DNA of 64,000 nt from Pseudomonadota bacterium (GCA_018240285.1 JAFEGA010000019.1:18453-82452); one strand, 5' to 3'. Positions 18,122 to 27,689 are shown, counted from the stretch's first letter. Numbers and translations: made by a program. Notes: a model not told the origin generated them from the letters alone.

Positions 18122-19588
18122 ATGCACACTACGCGCCGCGTTTTTTATCATATTCTATTGGCGGCAAGCTGCGCCGTTTCGTTGTCTTCCGTTGTGGCAA
18201 TAGCCGATAGCGGCGAACAACTGAGTACTCTGAAAGATCAGAAATCCATCGCAGTAACCATCTACAACAGTGATTTAGCGCTGATAAAGGATGTGCGGCA
18301 TATCGTTTTGGCGAGCGGCGATTTTAATCTCGCCTGGCGCGATGTTAGCGCGCTTATGCGGCCTGAAACCGCCTTGTTAAGAAGCGTCAATCATCCAGGA
18401 AGCATTGCCATAGTGGAGCAGAACTTCAATTTCGATTTGCTCACCCCGCAGAATCTACTGAAAAAATACGTTGGGCAAACAGTCTCGATTGTAAAAATCA
18501 ATCCGGCTACCGGAGTTGAAAGTAAGGAGAGTGCGATTGTGCTGGCAGCCGGTGAAGGCGTGGTGCTCAAAATGGCCGATCGCATTGAAACCGGCATGCC
18601 CGGGCGTATAACGTTCGAGAATGTGCCAGGCAATTTGCGTGATCGTCCCACGCTGGTGATCGAAGGAATCCATAACGGCCACGCGGCGCAAGAATTGGAA
18701 TTGAGTTATTTGACCGGGGGATTGTCCTGGAAAGCGGATTATGTGGCTGAACTCAATGATGCGGATGACAAACTGGATTTGTCGGGCTGGGTCACACTGA
18801 CAAATACCAGTGGAACTCATTATCCCAATGCAAAGCTGCAATTAGTGGCCGGCGATGTTCACCGGGTGCAACAGGAATTTGCCGCACCGGTAGCGCAGCG
18901 AGCCAAACTGGCCGCAGCTGCGGTTGCCGAGCCAATGCGCCAGGAATCGCTCATGGATTATCACCTCTATTCCCTGGAAAGATTAGCGACGATTGCTGAA
19001 AATCAAACAAAGCAGGTCGCACTGCTGAATGCTACCGGTGTACCGGCCCGGAAAGAGCTGGTATTGGCGGGTAGTGACTACTACTATGTTTCCAGCTACG
19101 GGGATTTGGGACAGAAACTGAAAGTGAATGTTTGGGTGCAGTTTGATAATAAAGCATCGGCCCATTTAGGCATGCCGCTGCCCAAGGGGATCTTGCGCGC
19201 CTACAAGCGCGATAAAGCCGGTAATGCTCAATTTGTGGGTGAAGACCAGATCGACCATATACCCAAGAATGAGCCGGTGCGCGTGAAATTAGGCCAGTCA
19301 TTTGACGTGACAGCAAATAAAAAACAAACCGATTTCAAACAATTGAGCGCTGGTAACACCGGCAATAGCGGTACCAACCGCTTTGAAAGCGCTTATGAAA
19401 TCACGCTCAAAAATGCCAAAAAGGAAACAGCAACCGTTACGGTGCAAGAACCCATCCCAGGCGATTGGAAAATCGTCGAGGAAAGCCATCCGCACGATAA
19501 ACCGGCAAGCAATACAGCGCTATGGAAAATGGACGTGCCCGCCGAGGGATCGGCGACGCTTAAATACCGGGTGCAGGTGAAGTTTTGA
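18122..19588 (+). CDS. DUF4139 family secreted protein
   Basis: A 488-residue protein with an export signal (about 1-29, ending AIA-D). The mature part is beta-rich and fits DUF4139: IAVTIYNSDLALIKDVR near 40, LSYLTGGLSWKADYVAEL near 198, WVTLTNTSGTHYPNAKLQLVAG split near 222-243, and the C-terminal YEITLKNAKKETATVTV with KYRVQVKF at the end. Function unknown. GGGGAATTCTATG gives a fair ribosome site. Confidence 0.8.
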   Translation: MHTTRRVFYHILLAASCAVSLSSVVAIADSGEQLSTLKDQKSIAVTIYNSDLALIKDVRHIVLASGDFNLAWRDVSALMRPETALLRSVNHPGSIAIVEQNFNFDLLTPQNLLKKYVGQTVSIVKINPATGVESKESAIVLAAGEGVVLKMADRIETGMPGRITFENVPGNLRDRPTLVIEGIHNGHAAQELELSYLTGGLSWKADYVAELNDADDKLDLSGWVTLTNTSGTHYPNAKLQLVAGDVHRVQQEFAAPVAQRAKLAAAAVAEPMRQESLMDYHLYSLERLATIAENQTKQVALLNATGVPARKELVLAGSDYYYVSSYGDLGQKLKVNVWVQFDNKASAHLGMPLPKGILRAYKRDKAGNAQFVGEDQIDHIPKNEPVRVKLGQSFDVTANKKQTDFKQLSAGNTGNSGTNRFESAYEITLKNAKKETATVTVQEPIPGDWKIVEESHPHDKPASNTALWKMDVPAEGSATLKYRVQVKF

Positions 19589-19629
19589 AGGCAGCTCTAA
19601 CATTTTTTTAAGTATTTCCAGCCCTAAAA

Positions 19630-20673
19630 TTATTGTTGAGCAATTGAGTTTTTTGCAGGCGCATCACTCTGCTTTGAAATAAAAATCCCTGTCAAAACCA
19701 TCCCAACAATTCCTCCTGCTGCATCGATAAAAAAATCGCTCACAAGCGGTGTTCGTCCTTCGATATACAGTTGTGTCAACTCGGTGCCACCGGCCAACAG
19801 GAAAACCATGATTATCCCTTGCAGGATAGACGCTTTATCCAGAACGGCCAACAGAATCAAACCAAACAGGAAGAAAAAACAAAAATGCCAGACCTTGGAT
19901 AAATCCCACGGGATGGCGGCTTTAAATAATTCGCTTTCGCTATGGATTTGGACTTTGACATCGCTTAATACCAGATTTTTTATATCACCCGGCAAGGTGA
20001 TACCGGCGATGATGGAGATAAAAACGGAAACGAGCAGTAAGCGGATGAAGAAATTCTTTTTATCGATAAAAAGAAACGAGCCGGCAAACAACAGGAAGTA
20101 AGCACCCCATGCAGACAAAATGAGGTTTCGCACCGATTGATACGCTTCATTTTCATGCACCGGATAAACATGGATATTCCGTATTTGCAGCGATCCGGTG
20201 GCTTGGCTGAGTTGTGCAAATAACCGGATTTTCTGGGTTCCCGGTGCAATGGTGAAAGTCTTGCGGTAATGCTTCCAGTCATGGCTGCCTGTCAGGGCAA
20301 CAGCCGTGTGCGGCAGATTCCAGTGGTCCTGCTTGCCGTCATTTTGCGCCAGTATAATTCTCGCCACATCCCAGGATTGCTTACCCGCTATTACGTTATC
20401 GCACTTCACATCGGCGGAGACCAATAAAACAGTGCCGGATTTGACTATGGCAAGATTCTGGTGCGCACTAACACCGGTTTTGGCATCGCTGGAAAAAAGG
20501 GTTAGACCATCTGCCTTAATATCGATCCAGCTGTTTTCCGTTGCCCAGAACTTCCATTCTCCGGTCAAAAGCTCGGGTCCGGTTTGCTGATACTGGTCAA
20601 ACCGGTGGTAGCACACCAAGGTGGCAACGGCCAGCAGTATAAAAAGGAAACAGTGTGTTTTAAAAAAAGGCAT
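19630..20673 (-). CDS. VanZ family membrane protein
   Basis: A 347-residue protein. An N-terminal helix (about 8-25) is followed by a periplasmic beta-sandwich-like domain of about 150 residues (WNLPHTAVALTGSHDWKHYRKT), then four membrane helices (about 190-330) carrying the VanZ pattern HFCFFFLFGLILL, GGTELTQLYIEGRTPLVSDF and IDAAGGIVG. VanZ-like proteins are linked to envelope modification and low-level teicoplanin resistance in Gram-positives; in Gram-negatives the role is not established. Confidence 0.78.
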   Translation of the reverse strand: MPFFKTHCFLFILLAVATLVCYHRFDQYQQTGPELLTGEWKFWATENSWIDIKADGLTLFSSDAKTGVSAHQNLAIVKSGTVLLVSADVKCDNVIAGKQSWDVARIILAQNDGKQDHWNLPHTAVALTGSHDWKHYRKTFTIAPGTQKIRLFAQLSQATGSLQIRNIHVYPVHENEAYQSVRNLILSAWGAYFLLFAGSFLFIDKKNFFIRLLLVSVFISIIAGITLPGDIKNLVLSDVKVQIHSESELFKAAIPWDLSKVWHFCFFFLFGLILLAVLDKASILQGIIMVFLLAGGTELTQLYIEGRTPLVSDFFIDAAGGIVGMVLTGIFISKQSDAPAKNSIAQQ

Positions 20674-20783
20674 ACATTAACCCGCTGCGCAGCTTTTGTA
20701 ATCAGGAAAAATGATCGAATACGCTTTTTCCTCGCATCGTATGACTTGAGGTGCTGCAATTATTTGCAGTATCGGTTTCTTTA

Positions 20784-20858
20784 TCAGAAATATTGAACCA
20801 TCAGGCTAATGTATCCGGCAGCAAATATAACAAGGACAATAATAATGAGCTTTTTCAT
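20784..20858 (-). CDS. Candidate 24-residue single-helix membrane peptide
   Basis: A small reading frame starting at ATG 20858 with AAAGGA at a workable distance upstream. The peptide begins MKKLIIIVLVIFAAGYISL and ends VQYF: two lysines, then one membrane-spanning run. This is the classic shape of bacterial small membrane proteins. It is flanked by the VanZ gene and a MITE copy. Conservation in relatives is the decisive test. Confidence 0.4.
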   Translation of the reverse strand: MKKLIIIVLVIFAAGYISLMVQYF

Positions 20859-20912
20859 CACGAAAATTCCTTTAGGTTGAATCGGTTAATTATGATTGCA
20901 CTATATCAGCGT

Positions 20913-21056
20913 AAGGAAGCCCTGAAAAACTACTGTGCTTGGTCATGCTGTGTTGAAATCAGATTCAAAATGCTCATTTACACCTCGTAAACTGCGCTTT
21001 TTCGCTTGATTCCGCCTTGCTTAACCGCCGCTCGCTACCTTTTTCAAAGCCTCCCT
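20913..21056. mobile_element. MITE copy C (144 bp, inverted orientation)
   Basis: Reverse-complement relative of the copy at 41981, similar along its whole length (GGTAGCGAGCG, then AAAAAGCGCAGTTTACGAGG, then TAAATGAGCATTTTGA). TA dinucleotides flank both ends. It carries no coding capacity. Confidence 0.78.
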
Positions 21057-21114
21057 AAGTAAATCGCATCCCGTGCTTTGCCGTCAAGGGTTCATCACAT
21101 TTTTACATTGACTG

Positions 21115-21624
21115 TCAGGATTTAACGGCGGAGCGAAGCATTTCGTGCCAGACCCGGCATTTGTCGTCAAATGACGAGCGCGCATTGGCGGGACTGGTGG
21201 AAGGCAGGCGCGCGAATGTTAAGTCAAGGCCGCTGCCGGGTAATACGTAACGTTTAAAACTCGCCTCTGCCGTTCCACCGTTAAAAAACACATGGGTGAT
21301 TTTCCGGTGGATGGAAAAAAAGGATGAGAAGTCGTTGCTGATCTGAGTGCCGGTTTCGATCATCGAGTCCAAACTGCCGACGCGCTTGCAGGATTTGAGC
21401 ACGTCCCACAGTGCAACAGGTGACGACTGCAATGCAGTAACTTTTTCTTCATACGAAGCGTGCGGATCGATGTGCAGCCACTGTGTTATGATCGGCCAGA
21501 AGGCATTGCGCGGGTGTGCATAGTATTGCTGAGCCGCCAACGACGCTTCTCCCGGCATGCTGCCGAGAATCAGAATTTGCGCCTGATTGCCCACGATGGG
21601 CGGGAAGCTGTAAATGGTCGGCAT
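21115..21624 (-). CDS. DNA-deoxyinosine/uracil glycosylase family protein
   Basis: Base-excision repair enzyme of the uracil-DNA glycosylase superfamily, probably removing hypoxanthine. Starting at ATG 21624 gives 169 residues (PTIYSFPPIVG). Motifs are ILILGSMPGEASLAAQQYYA (about 16-35), HPRNAFWPI (about 36-44), ALWDVLKSCKRVGSLD (about 71-86) and C-terminal LPSTSPANAR (about 139-148), which fit the hypoxanthine-DNA glycosylase group. It lies downstream of gpmA in the same direction with a gap of 16 bases. Confidence 0.8.
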   Translation of the reverse strand: MPTIYSFPPIVGNQAQILILGSMPGEASLAAQQYYAHPRNAFWPIITQWLHIDPHASYEEKVTALQSSPVALWDVLKSCKRVGSLDSMIETGTQISNDFSSFFSIHRKITHVFFNGGTAEASFKRYVLPGSGLDLTFARLPSTSPANARSSFDDKCRVWHEMLRSAVKS

Positions 21625-21640
21625 GGCCGGTTGCAGCCGC

Positions 21641-22327
21641 TTAATCCACGTAATAATGCCGCACTGTCTTGCATTGCCGGTCAAGTTCGTAAACCAAGGG
21701 ACGTGCTGTGGCGAGTCTTGATCTCATAATGTTCACGGACGACAGCTGATCCAATAGCATCGTGAATACGCGCAGGGTGTTGCGATGGGAAACGATGAGC
21801 AGCCGTTTGCCTTGCTGGATTTCCGGCCGGATGGTTTCTTCCCAGTAAGGCTGGATGCGTGTCAGCGTGTGTTGCAAGCTTTCTCCCAAGGGAATCTCAC
21901 TTTTATCGATACCGGCGTAACCGGGCTGATTACCGGGAAAACGAGGATCTTGCGGATTCAAGTATGGCGGCGTTGCATCGAATTTGATCTGGCAACCCAG
22001 AATGGGCCAGACACCGAATTTTTTGATCGCTGCCCAGCGTTCCATGCCTTCCAATGCACCGTAATGACGTTCGTTCAAATGCCAACTGTCATAAACCGGG
22101 ATATCCAGTTGCATCGTGGACAATACGATGCGCGCTGTGGATTTGGCGCGTTGTAATGTCGAGGTGAAGCACATGTCGAATGTGAATCCTGCCCGCTGCA
22201 GTAAATACCCGGCTTGTTGCGCCTCCCGTTCGCCTTCGGGGCTGAGCGGAATATCACTCCAGCCGGTGAATCGCTTTTCCCGGTTCCAGATGCTCTGGCC
22301 GTGCCGCAGCAATACCAGTTTTGTCAT
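21641..22327 (-). CDS. gpmA: 2,3-bisphosphoglycerate-dependent phosphoglycerate mutase
   Basis: Interconverts 3- and 2-phosphoglycerate in glycolysis and gluconeogenesis. Start at ATG 22327 gives 228 residues, the usual length. LVLLRHGQSIWNREKRFTGW holds the phosphorylated His9, ERHYGALEGM follows near 88-97, and the second catalytic histidine is in VSHRNTLR near 183. The canonical last motif is SHGNSLR, so R-N-T replaces G-N-S here. It is part of a minus-strand run from the cysteine desulfurase to the glycosylase. Confidence 0.9.
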   Translation of the reverse strand: MTKLVLLRHGQSIWNREKRFTGWSDIPLSPEGEREAQQAGYLLQRAGFTFDMCFTSTLQRAKSTARIVLSTMQLDIPVYDSWHLNERHYGALEGMERWAAIKKFGVWPILGCQIKFDATPPYLNPQDPRFPGNQPGYAGIDKSEIPLGESLQHTLTRIQPYWEETIRPEIQQGKRLLIVSHRNTLRVFTMLLDQLSSVNIMRSRLATARPLVYELDRQCKTVRHYYVD

Positions 22328-22376
22328 AGGCGGTGGCAAATATTCTATGGTTGGAATGGTTTTCAGCACCGGCAGG

Positions 22377-23465
22377 CTATTGTTGCGGTGCTTTCGCCGC
22401 GGCTTCGGACGATTCCCGCCAGATTTGCTTCAATGCGGGCCATAAGCCGCTGCGAATTGTTTTGATGTACTGCGAATTGTCGGTCAATTGAGTCACCAAA
22501 CGGCGTTGCGCTTTGCCAAGATTGTGATAGGGCATGCTCATGAACAAGTGATGCGTGGCGTGGTAACGCAGGCCGACCGGCGCCCACAGCGGCGTGATAA
22601 GGAAATTGCCGGGAATGTTGACCGAATCGAGATATTGTTCCGGCAAGGTCATTTTACGGTCGCCGGGATTGCGGTACGCATGCGCCGCCAATGTGCGCAG
22701 TGAATTGAGAATGAAGATGGTGACTGCGATCAGGTACCACAACACCAACACCGCAACCGGGAAAACGCCGAACCAAACCAGCGCGATCACGCTGCAACCG
22801 AATAAACAGGCGCCGAGTTCCTGCTGCTGCCAGTTGAGATCGTTGCGGATGGCATCCGGTGCGCGCCGGTAGGCAGGATCGATGGTCAGCGACGAGGCAC
22901 GTTCCCAGACGATTTTACGCAGTGGCGGAATCAGGTACGAAACCGGCGTCAACAGCACGAAGCGCGCCGCTAAAGCAATCGGGATCAAAAACGACAGCAA
23001 TACGTATACCACCATTTCCGCCGGCTTGCGCGTGGCAAACGGCAAGTACTCGCCATCCGCGCTGGTGCCGTACACATCTGGCTTATGATGGTCGTTATGC
23101 ACGCCGTCGTAGGTAAACGACGGAATCATGAACGGCACGCCGCAGATGATGTTCCACACCAAGCGGAAATTTTGGAACGTACCTTTTTTTAGATGCGCCA
23201 GCTCATGCACAAAAATCGCCGAGCGGTACAACGCCAAAACGGCGACGGCAAAACTGCCCAGTTGCCACAGCGAAAGTAGCGGGGAGAACAGTGCAGTAAA
23301 ATACGCCGCCCAACCCAGCGTGATATGAAACAGAAAATCGCTCCAGTAAATCCACGGATTCGGCGTCATCAGATCACGCACCAGATGATGCGCTTCGCGC
23401 AGCGGGAATTCCTTGACGTATGGCTTTTTTTCTTCGGCCGCAGCCGGTTGCTCGGTATCGCTCAT
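22377..23465 (-). CDS. Fatty acid desaturase family protein
   Basis: Membrane di-iron enzyme, 362 residues from ATG 23465. Histidine boxes are visible: HELAHLKK (about 83-90), HNDHHKPD (about 122-129) and, near the C-terminus, HATHHLF. Several membrane helices surround them. The substrate could be an acyl lipid or another hydrophobic molecule. The start overlaps the end of the HIT gene by four bases, which indicates translational coupling. Confidence 0.85.
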   Translation of the reverse strand: MSDTEQPAAAEEKKPYVKEFPLREAHHLVRDLMTPNPWIYWSDFLFHITLGWAAYFTALFSPLLSLWQLGSFAVAVLALYRSAIFVHELAHLKKGTFQNFRLVWNIICGVPFMIPSFTYDGVHNDHHKPDVYGTSADGEYLPFATRKPAEMVVYVLLSFLIPIALAARFVLLTPVSYLIPPLRKIVWERASSLTIDPAYRRAPDAIRNDLNWQQQELGACLFGCSVIALVWFGVFPVAVLVLWYLIAVTIFILNSLRTLAAHAYRNPGDRKMTLPEQYLDSVNIPGNFLITPLWAPVGLRYHATHHLFMSMPYHNLGKAQRRLVTQLTDNSQYIKTIRSGLWPALKQIWRESSEAAAKAPQQ

Positions 23466-23917
23466 GGCCAATAAGATTGTAGATGTTCGATGATTTGCTG
23501 ATTGATCGCTGTATCGGTGGCGTTGACATGCCCTAAATCCGGTACCGCCGGCCAACCCGCATCGGTGAATTCCAGACCGACGAACGATTTCGGCTGCGCG
23601 TAACGCGGCAGCACGTGAAAATGCACATCCGGATCGACCATCATCAGCATCAGATAATTGATTTTGTCGTAGTGAAATGCTTTGTTCAGTGCCGTTTCGA
23701 TATGGCGGGTAACTTCGTGCAATTCGGTAAAGCTCGCCGGACTCAGTTGCGAAAATGCCGTGACCGGCTCATGCGCGGCCAGCACTAGCGCGCCGAGCGT
23801 GACTTGCGCCGGACGCAGCAGCACCGACCAGTAGCGGTATGAGCGGATGATCGTGTGCGGCGCGCCGAATTTGCGCATCGTGGCGTTGAATTCTGTTGGA
23901 ATCGCGTGTTGCGTCAT
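23462..23917 (-). CDS. HIT family protein
   Basis: A 151-residue nucleotide-binding protein of the histidine triad superfamily. The active loop reads DVHFHVLPRY (97-106). The first histidine of the usual HVHFHV triad is Asp97, while the catalytic middle His99 and His101 remain. Such proteins are hydrolases or transferases of nucleotidyl groups. It is coupled to the desaturase downstream and lies seven bases after the nucleotidyltransferase gene, so these genes form one unit. Confidence 0.82.
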   Translation of the reverse strand: MTQHAIPTEFNATMRKFGAPHTIIRSYRYWSVLLRPAQVTLGALVLAAHEPVTAFSQLSPASFTELHEVTRHIETALNKAFHYDKINYLMLMMVDPDVHFHVLPRYAQPKSFVGLEFTDAGWPAVPDLGHVNATDTAINQQIIEHLQSYWP

Positions 23918-23923
23918 ACGAGT

Positions 23924-24673
23924 TTATTGACTAAAAATAATACCGGCGCGCGATAAATCTTCGATGAAATCGATTTCGCACCAGCGATAGCCTTTAACCG
24001 AACAAGAATTGACCAAATGCTGCTTGGCCAGCCGGTCGATGATCGACAAATACCACGATTTCAATTCCGCCGGGTGGCGCAACGCTTCTTCCACTGCTTG
24101 GCGGAATGTTTGCACACCGCCGTCGCGGAAATAAATCAAGCCGATCGATTCCGCGTTGACCTCATGCGGAGGTACAATTTTACTGACTTGTTGCACCCAG
24201 CCTTCGGCATCCAGTTGTACTTTCATATCATCGGCGTCGTAACTGTCCTTGAAATCCACGCTGAGTGTAATGGGCGCAGCATGCGAATTCAAGACCTTGT
24301 GCAGCAATGCGGATTCGATCACGGTGTCGCCGTTTAGAATCAAAAAGTCGCTATCCATTTCGCCGCGCGCAATCCAGCAACTGGCGAGATTATCCGCCAC
24401 TTCGTAAAAAGGATTGAACAGGATTTTGATACCGGGATACTGCGCATAACGCTGCCGCAGTAAATCTTCGATCAATCCCACCTGAAAGCCGGTGATGACA
24501 GTAATGTTGGTCACACCTACCGCCAGCAGTGCATCGATCTGCCACACCAATACTGGTTTATCGGCAACCGGCAGCAGGCATTTCGGCGTGTTTTCGGTCA
24601 ACGGCAGCAGCCGCCGCCCTTGTCCGGCGCTCAGGATAATCGCTTTGATCGATTTATCGGTTTGATGGGTCAT
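23924..24673 (-). CDS. Sugar-phosphate/choline-phosphate nucleotidyltransferase
   Basis: Cytoplasmic enzyme of the NTP-transferase fold, 249 residues from ATG 24673. AIILSAGQGRRLLPLTENTPKCLLPV spans about 10-35 (signature G-x-G-x-R and the following P-K), and LILNGDTVIE (about 103) holds the metal-binding aspartate. It resembles LicC-like phosphocholine cytidylyltransferases that make activated head groups; the substrate cannot be fixed. It sits in the operon with HIT and desaturase genes, perhaps in lipid head-group metabolism. Confidence 0.8.
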   Translation of the reverse strand: MTHQTDKSIKAIILSAGQGRRLLPLTENTPKCLLPVADKPVLVWQIDALLAVGVTNITVITGFQVGLIEDLLRQRYAQYPGIKILFNPFYEVADNLASCWIARGEMDSDFLILNGDTVIESALLHKVLNSHAAPITLSVDFKDSYDADDMKVQLDAEGWVQQVSKIVPPHEVNAESIGLIYFRDGGVQTFRQAVEEALRHPAELKSWYLSIIDRLAKQHLVNSCSVKGYRWCEIDFIEDLSRAGIIFSQ

Positions 24674-24745
24674 ATCGGGATTGATTGCGCGAGACGGTTT
24701 GATCAATGCGGCATTGTAGCGAAGTTTGCGTGCTGCGATGCGCTT

Positions 24746-25906
24746 TTAAAATGAAATACTGCTGGTTTGCCGCAATTCCGCAACAATGCGTTGCGTCGCA
24801 CGCAAAAAGCCATCGACCTGTTCCACCGTGTTATCGCGGCCGAGACTCACGCGCACCGCGCAGCGCGCCAGCAGCGGATCGATTCCCATCGCCGCGAGCA
24901 CGTGGCTTTGTCCCGGATTCACGCTGGAGCACGCCGCTCCGGCGGCAACGGCAAAACCGGCTTTGTCGAGCTTGACTACCAGCGTGTCGCCCTCGATATC
25001 CGGCAGCGCAAAATAACAAGTATTCGGAATGCGTGCCGCATTACCGCCGAAAATCACCGCACCCATGCCGGTCAACCCGGTTTCGAGCTGCGCGCGCAAC
25101 CGGGCGGTATGCTGCGCGGTTTCTGCCAAGCGCGCAACGGCCAATTCGCACGCCACACCGAAACCGACAATCGCCGGGACGTTCTCGGTGCCGGAGCGCA
25201 AGCCATTCTCGTGTCCACCACCGTAAATCAACGGTTTCAGCAACAAGCGCTTATCGACGATCAACGCCGCCGCGCCTTTTGGTCCGTAAATCTTGTGCGC
25301 CGATAACGTCATCGCATGGACTTTCAACGCGGCAAAATCCACCGGAATTTTCCCCAGTCCCTGGATCGCATCGGTGTGCACATAAGCGCCGTGCGACCGC
25401 GCCAGCTCAGCAATCGCGGCGACATCCTGGATTACGCCGGTTTCGTTATTCGCCAGCATCACCGATACCAGACCCGGTTTATTGGTTTGCATTGCGGTTT
25501 CGGCGGCAGCCACATCGGCTTGCCCGTCCGCATTGACCGCCAATTGCTGCGACGGCCAAGGATCGCAACCGCGCCTCGCAATCGCTTGCGCCGGTTTCAA
25601 CACGCACGGATGTTCGATCGCGCTGATGAACAGATTCCCCGGCTTCAAACTATCCACTGCGCCGCGCACAAACAGATTATTCGCCTCCGAACCGCCGCTG
25701 GTGAAAATCACCTGCACCGGCTGTACCCCAACCGCCTCTGCCACCTGCTTGCGCGCCCTATCGATCGCCCGCCGCGCAGCGATGCCGTAGCCGTGACGGC
25801 TCGACGCATTGCCGAACTCCTGCTGGAAATACGGCAGCATGGCGTCGAGTACGGTGTCGTCGATGCGGGTGGTGGCGTTGTGGTCGAAGTAGATGGGTTC
25901 TATCAT
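24746..25906 (-). CDS. Cysteine desulfurase (NifS/IscS-like)
   Basis: PLP enzyme that takes sulfur from cysteine for Fe-S clusters or thiolation. 386 residues. YFDHNATT opens the protein, His99 stacks over PLP (AIEHP), Lys205 in LSAHKIYGPKG binds PLP, and Cys326 in AAGAACSSVNPG is the sulfur-carrying residue. The short loop before that cysteine is closer to the NifS-like than the IscS-like group. No iscU or other Fe-S assembly gene is adjacent, so its sulfur acceptor is open. Confidence 0.88.
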   Translation of the reverse strand: MIEPIYFDHNATTRIDDTVLDAMLPYFQQEFGNASSRHGYGIAARRAIDRARKQVAEAVGVQPVQVIFTSGGSEANNLFVRGAVDSLKPGNLFISAIEHPCVLKPAQAIARRGCDPWPSQQLAVNADGQADVAAAETAMQTNKPGLVSVMLANNETGVIQDVAAIAELARSHGAYVHTDAIQGLGKIPVDFAALKVHAMTLSAHKIYGPKGAAALIVDKRLLLKPLIYGGGHENGLRSGTENVPAIVGFGVACELAVARLAETAQHTARLRAQLETGLTGMGAVIFGGNAARIPNTCYFALPDIEGDTLVVKLDKAGFAVAAGAACSSVNPGQSHVLAAMGIDPLLARCAVRVSLGRDNTVEQVDGFLRATQRIVAELRQTSSISF

Positions 25907-26025
25907 TTTTGAGAAATCAAACTAAATAAAGAAGATCGAATGATAATACTTACATTTGCCAATCAGTACATTGCGGGACTAAACAGCTAGGGATTCTTAC
26001 ATCTAAAAGAACTACGTTGATATGA

Positions 26026-26232
26026 CAAAAACAAGTCATCACTTCCTGGGGTTTACCATGCAAACAATGCTATGGAACCCGCAAAAACCCTGGCGGAGAT
26101 ATTTGGGAATATCATATTCCCAAAGCCGATTCCCTGATTGCCGGATCCGATTTCATCGGTATCGGAGCCGGAACTTATCCGTATTTTGATAAGGATGGAT
26201 GTAGTACTGCAAATAAGTTCGCGCAGCCATAG
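26026..26232 (+). pseudogene. Orphan coding remnant
   Basis: One frame stays open for 68 codons without a start codon and reads like a protein end: GGDIWEYHIPKADSL, then AGSDFIGIGAGTYPYFD, ending KFAQP before TAG at 26230. No family was recognised. It is probably the 3' scrap of a lost gene. The rest of the gap between the desulfurase and phoU genes (25907-26262) shows nothing else. Confidence 0.35.
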
Positions 26233-26262
26233 CTTCAGTACAAGAAATCTCAGAAAAGGAAT

Positions 26263-26970
26263 TTACTCCTTGATTTCCTGCTCAATCTGATCGGCTGTAA
26301 CATGACGCACATCCTTGCCTTTGACCATATAAACAACGTATTCAGACATATTTTTAGCATGATCGCCGATGCGTTCGATGGCTTTGGCGATAAATACGAT
26401 TTCCAGGCAAGTGGAGATTTTTCTTGGGTCTTCCATCATGAAAGTAATCAACTGGCGCAAGATGGAACGGAATTCTTCATCGACGAATTCATCCTGCCGG
26501 ACAATTTGCGCGGCGGCATTCAAGTCCAAGCGGGCGAAAGAGTCGAGCGCCTTATGCAACATATCCATAGCGATACTGGCAACATGCTTGACTTCATTGA
26601 AGCGTGGAATATGCATGCGATCCGATGAGTAGATCAATTTTGCCATGCGGGCTATTTTTGCGGCCTCGTCGCCGATACGCTCCAAATCCGTGATTGTTTT
26701 AATCACCATCATGATCATTCTCAGATCACTTGCGGTCGGTTGCCTGCGCGCAATAATTTGATTACAGATCTCATCGATCGACACTTCCATCGCGTTGACA
26801 CGGTGATCGCGCGTAATGACCTGATCGATCAGCTCTTCATTGCCGCTGGTTAATGCTTCGATCGCGCATTCGATCTGTTCTTCGACAAAACCGCCCATTT
26901 GCAAAACACGGGTGCGCACTTCTTCAAGATCAGCATCGAACTGCTTGGAAATATGTTCTTTATTTGCCAT
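26263..26970 (-). CDS. phoU: Phosphate transport system regulator PhoU
   Basis: Two three-helix bundles that damp PhoR/PhoB signalling through the Pst transporter. Start at ATG 26970 gives 235 residues (MANKEHISKQFDADLEEVRT). Metal-binding motifs are present in both repeats: DLERIGDEAAKIA (about 94) and AIERIGDHAKNMSEYVVY (about 196). No pst genes are next to it. It is followed upstream by rpiA. Confidence 0.9.
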   Translation of the reverse strand: MANKEHISKQFDADLEEVRTRVLQMGGFVEEQIECAIEALTSGNEELIDQVITRDHRVNAMEVSIDEICNQIIARRQPTASDLRMIMMVIKTITDLERIGDEAAKIARMAKLIYSSDRMHIPRFNEVKHVASIAMDMLHKALDSFARLDLNAAAQIVRQDEFVDEEFRSILRQLITFMMEDPRKISTCLEIVFIAKAIERIGDHAKNMSEYVVYMVKGKDVRHVTADQIEQEIKE

Positions 26971-27029
26971 GAATTGCCTTTTGAGGGTTTCGAAGTTTAT
27001 AGCATAATGCCGGGAATTGATGTTGTTAA

Positions 27030-27689
27030 TCAAACAGTAATTGTCCGCACGCCGTTATCGGTTCCCAATAATAGCGTATTCGCCGGGCGCCGGGCGAAAA
27101 GGCCGTTGGTGACAACGCCGGTAATCTGGTTAAGTTTTGTTTCCAATTCGACCGGATTCATAATTTGCAGTCCATGCACATCCAAAATAACGTTGCCGTT
27201 GTCGGTGGTGAAGCCCTGGCGTAATGCCGGATGCCCGCCCAGTTGCACAATCTCGCGCGCGACATAACTGCGCGCCATCGGTATGACCTCAATAGGCAGC
27301 GGGAAGTTGCCAAGAATGTTCACCAGTTTGCTCTGATCGGTAATGCAGATAAATTTCCGCGCCACCGCCGCGACGATTTTTTCCCGGGTCAGTGCACCGC
27401 CGCCGCCTTTGATCATATGCAAATGCTCGGTGATTTCGTCCGCGCCGTCGACATACACAGGGAGGTCGATGACATTATTCAGATCCAATACTTCGATACC
27501 ATGACCTTTGAGACGCTGCGCCGTTGCATCTGAACTGGCGACCGCGCCTTCGATTTTATTTTTGATTTTTGCTAATTCGTCAATAAAGTAATTAGCCGTA
27601 GAGCCTGTACCTACCCCTACGATGCAACCAACCGGAATATGCTCGATTGCAGCCGCCGCGACCGCGCGTTTTTGTTCGTCTTGTGTCAT
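27030..27689 (-). CDS. rpiA: Ribose-5-phosphate isomerase A
   Basis: Interconverts ribose 5-phosphate and ribulose 5-phosphate in the pentose phosphate and Calvin pathways. 219 residues, normal length. [16 protein letters not shown] (about 20-35), [15 protein letters not shown] (about 81-86), [14 protein letters not shown] (about 94-107) and the closing [15 protein letters not shown] are all family motifs. The catalytic aspartate and glutamate are in place. Confidence 0.93.
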   Translation of the reverse strand: MTQDEQKRAVAAAAIEHIPVGCIVGVGTGSTANYFIDELAKIKNKIEGAVASSDATAQRLKGHGIEVLDLNNVIDLPVYVDGADEITEHLHMIKGGGGALTREKIVAAVARKFICITDQSKLVNILGNFPLPIEVIPMARSYVAREIVQLGGHPALRQGFTTDNGNVILDVHGLQIMNPVELETKLNQITGVVTNGLFARRPANTLLLGTDNGVRTITV

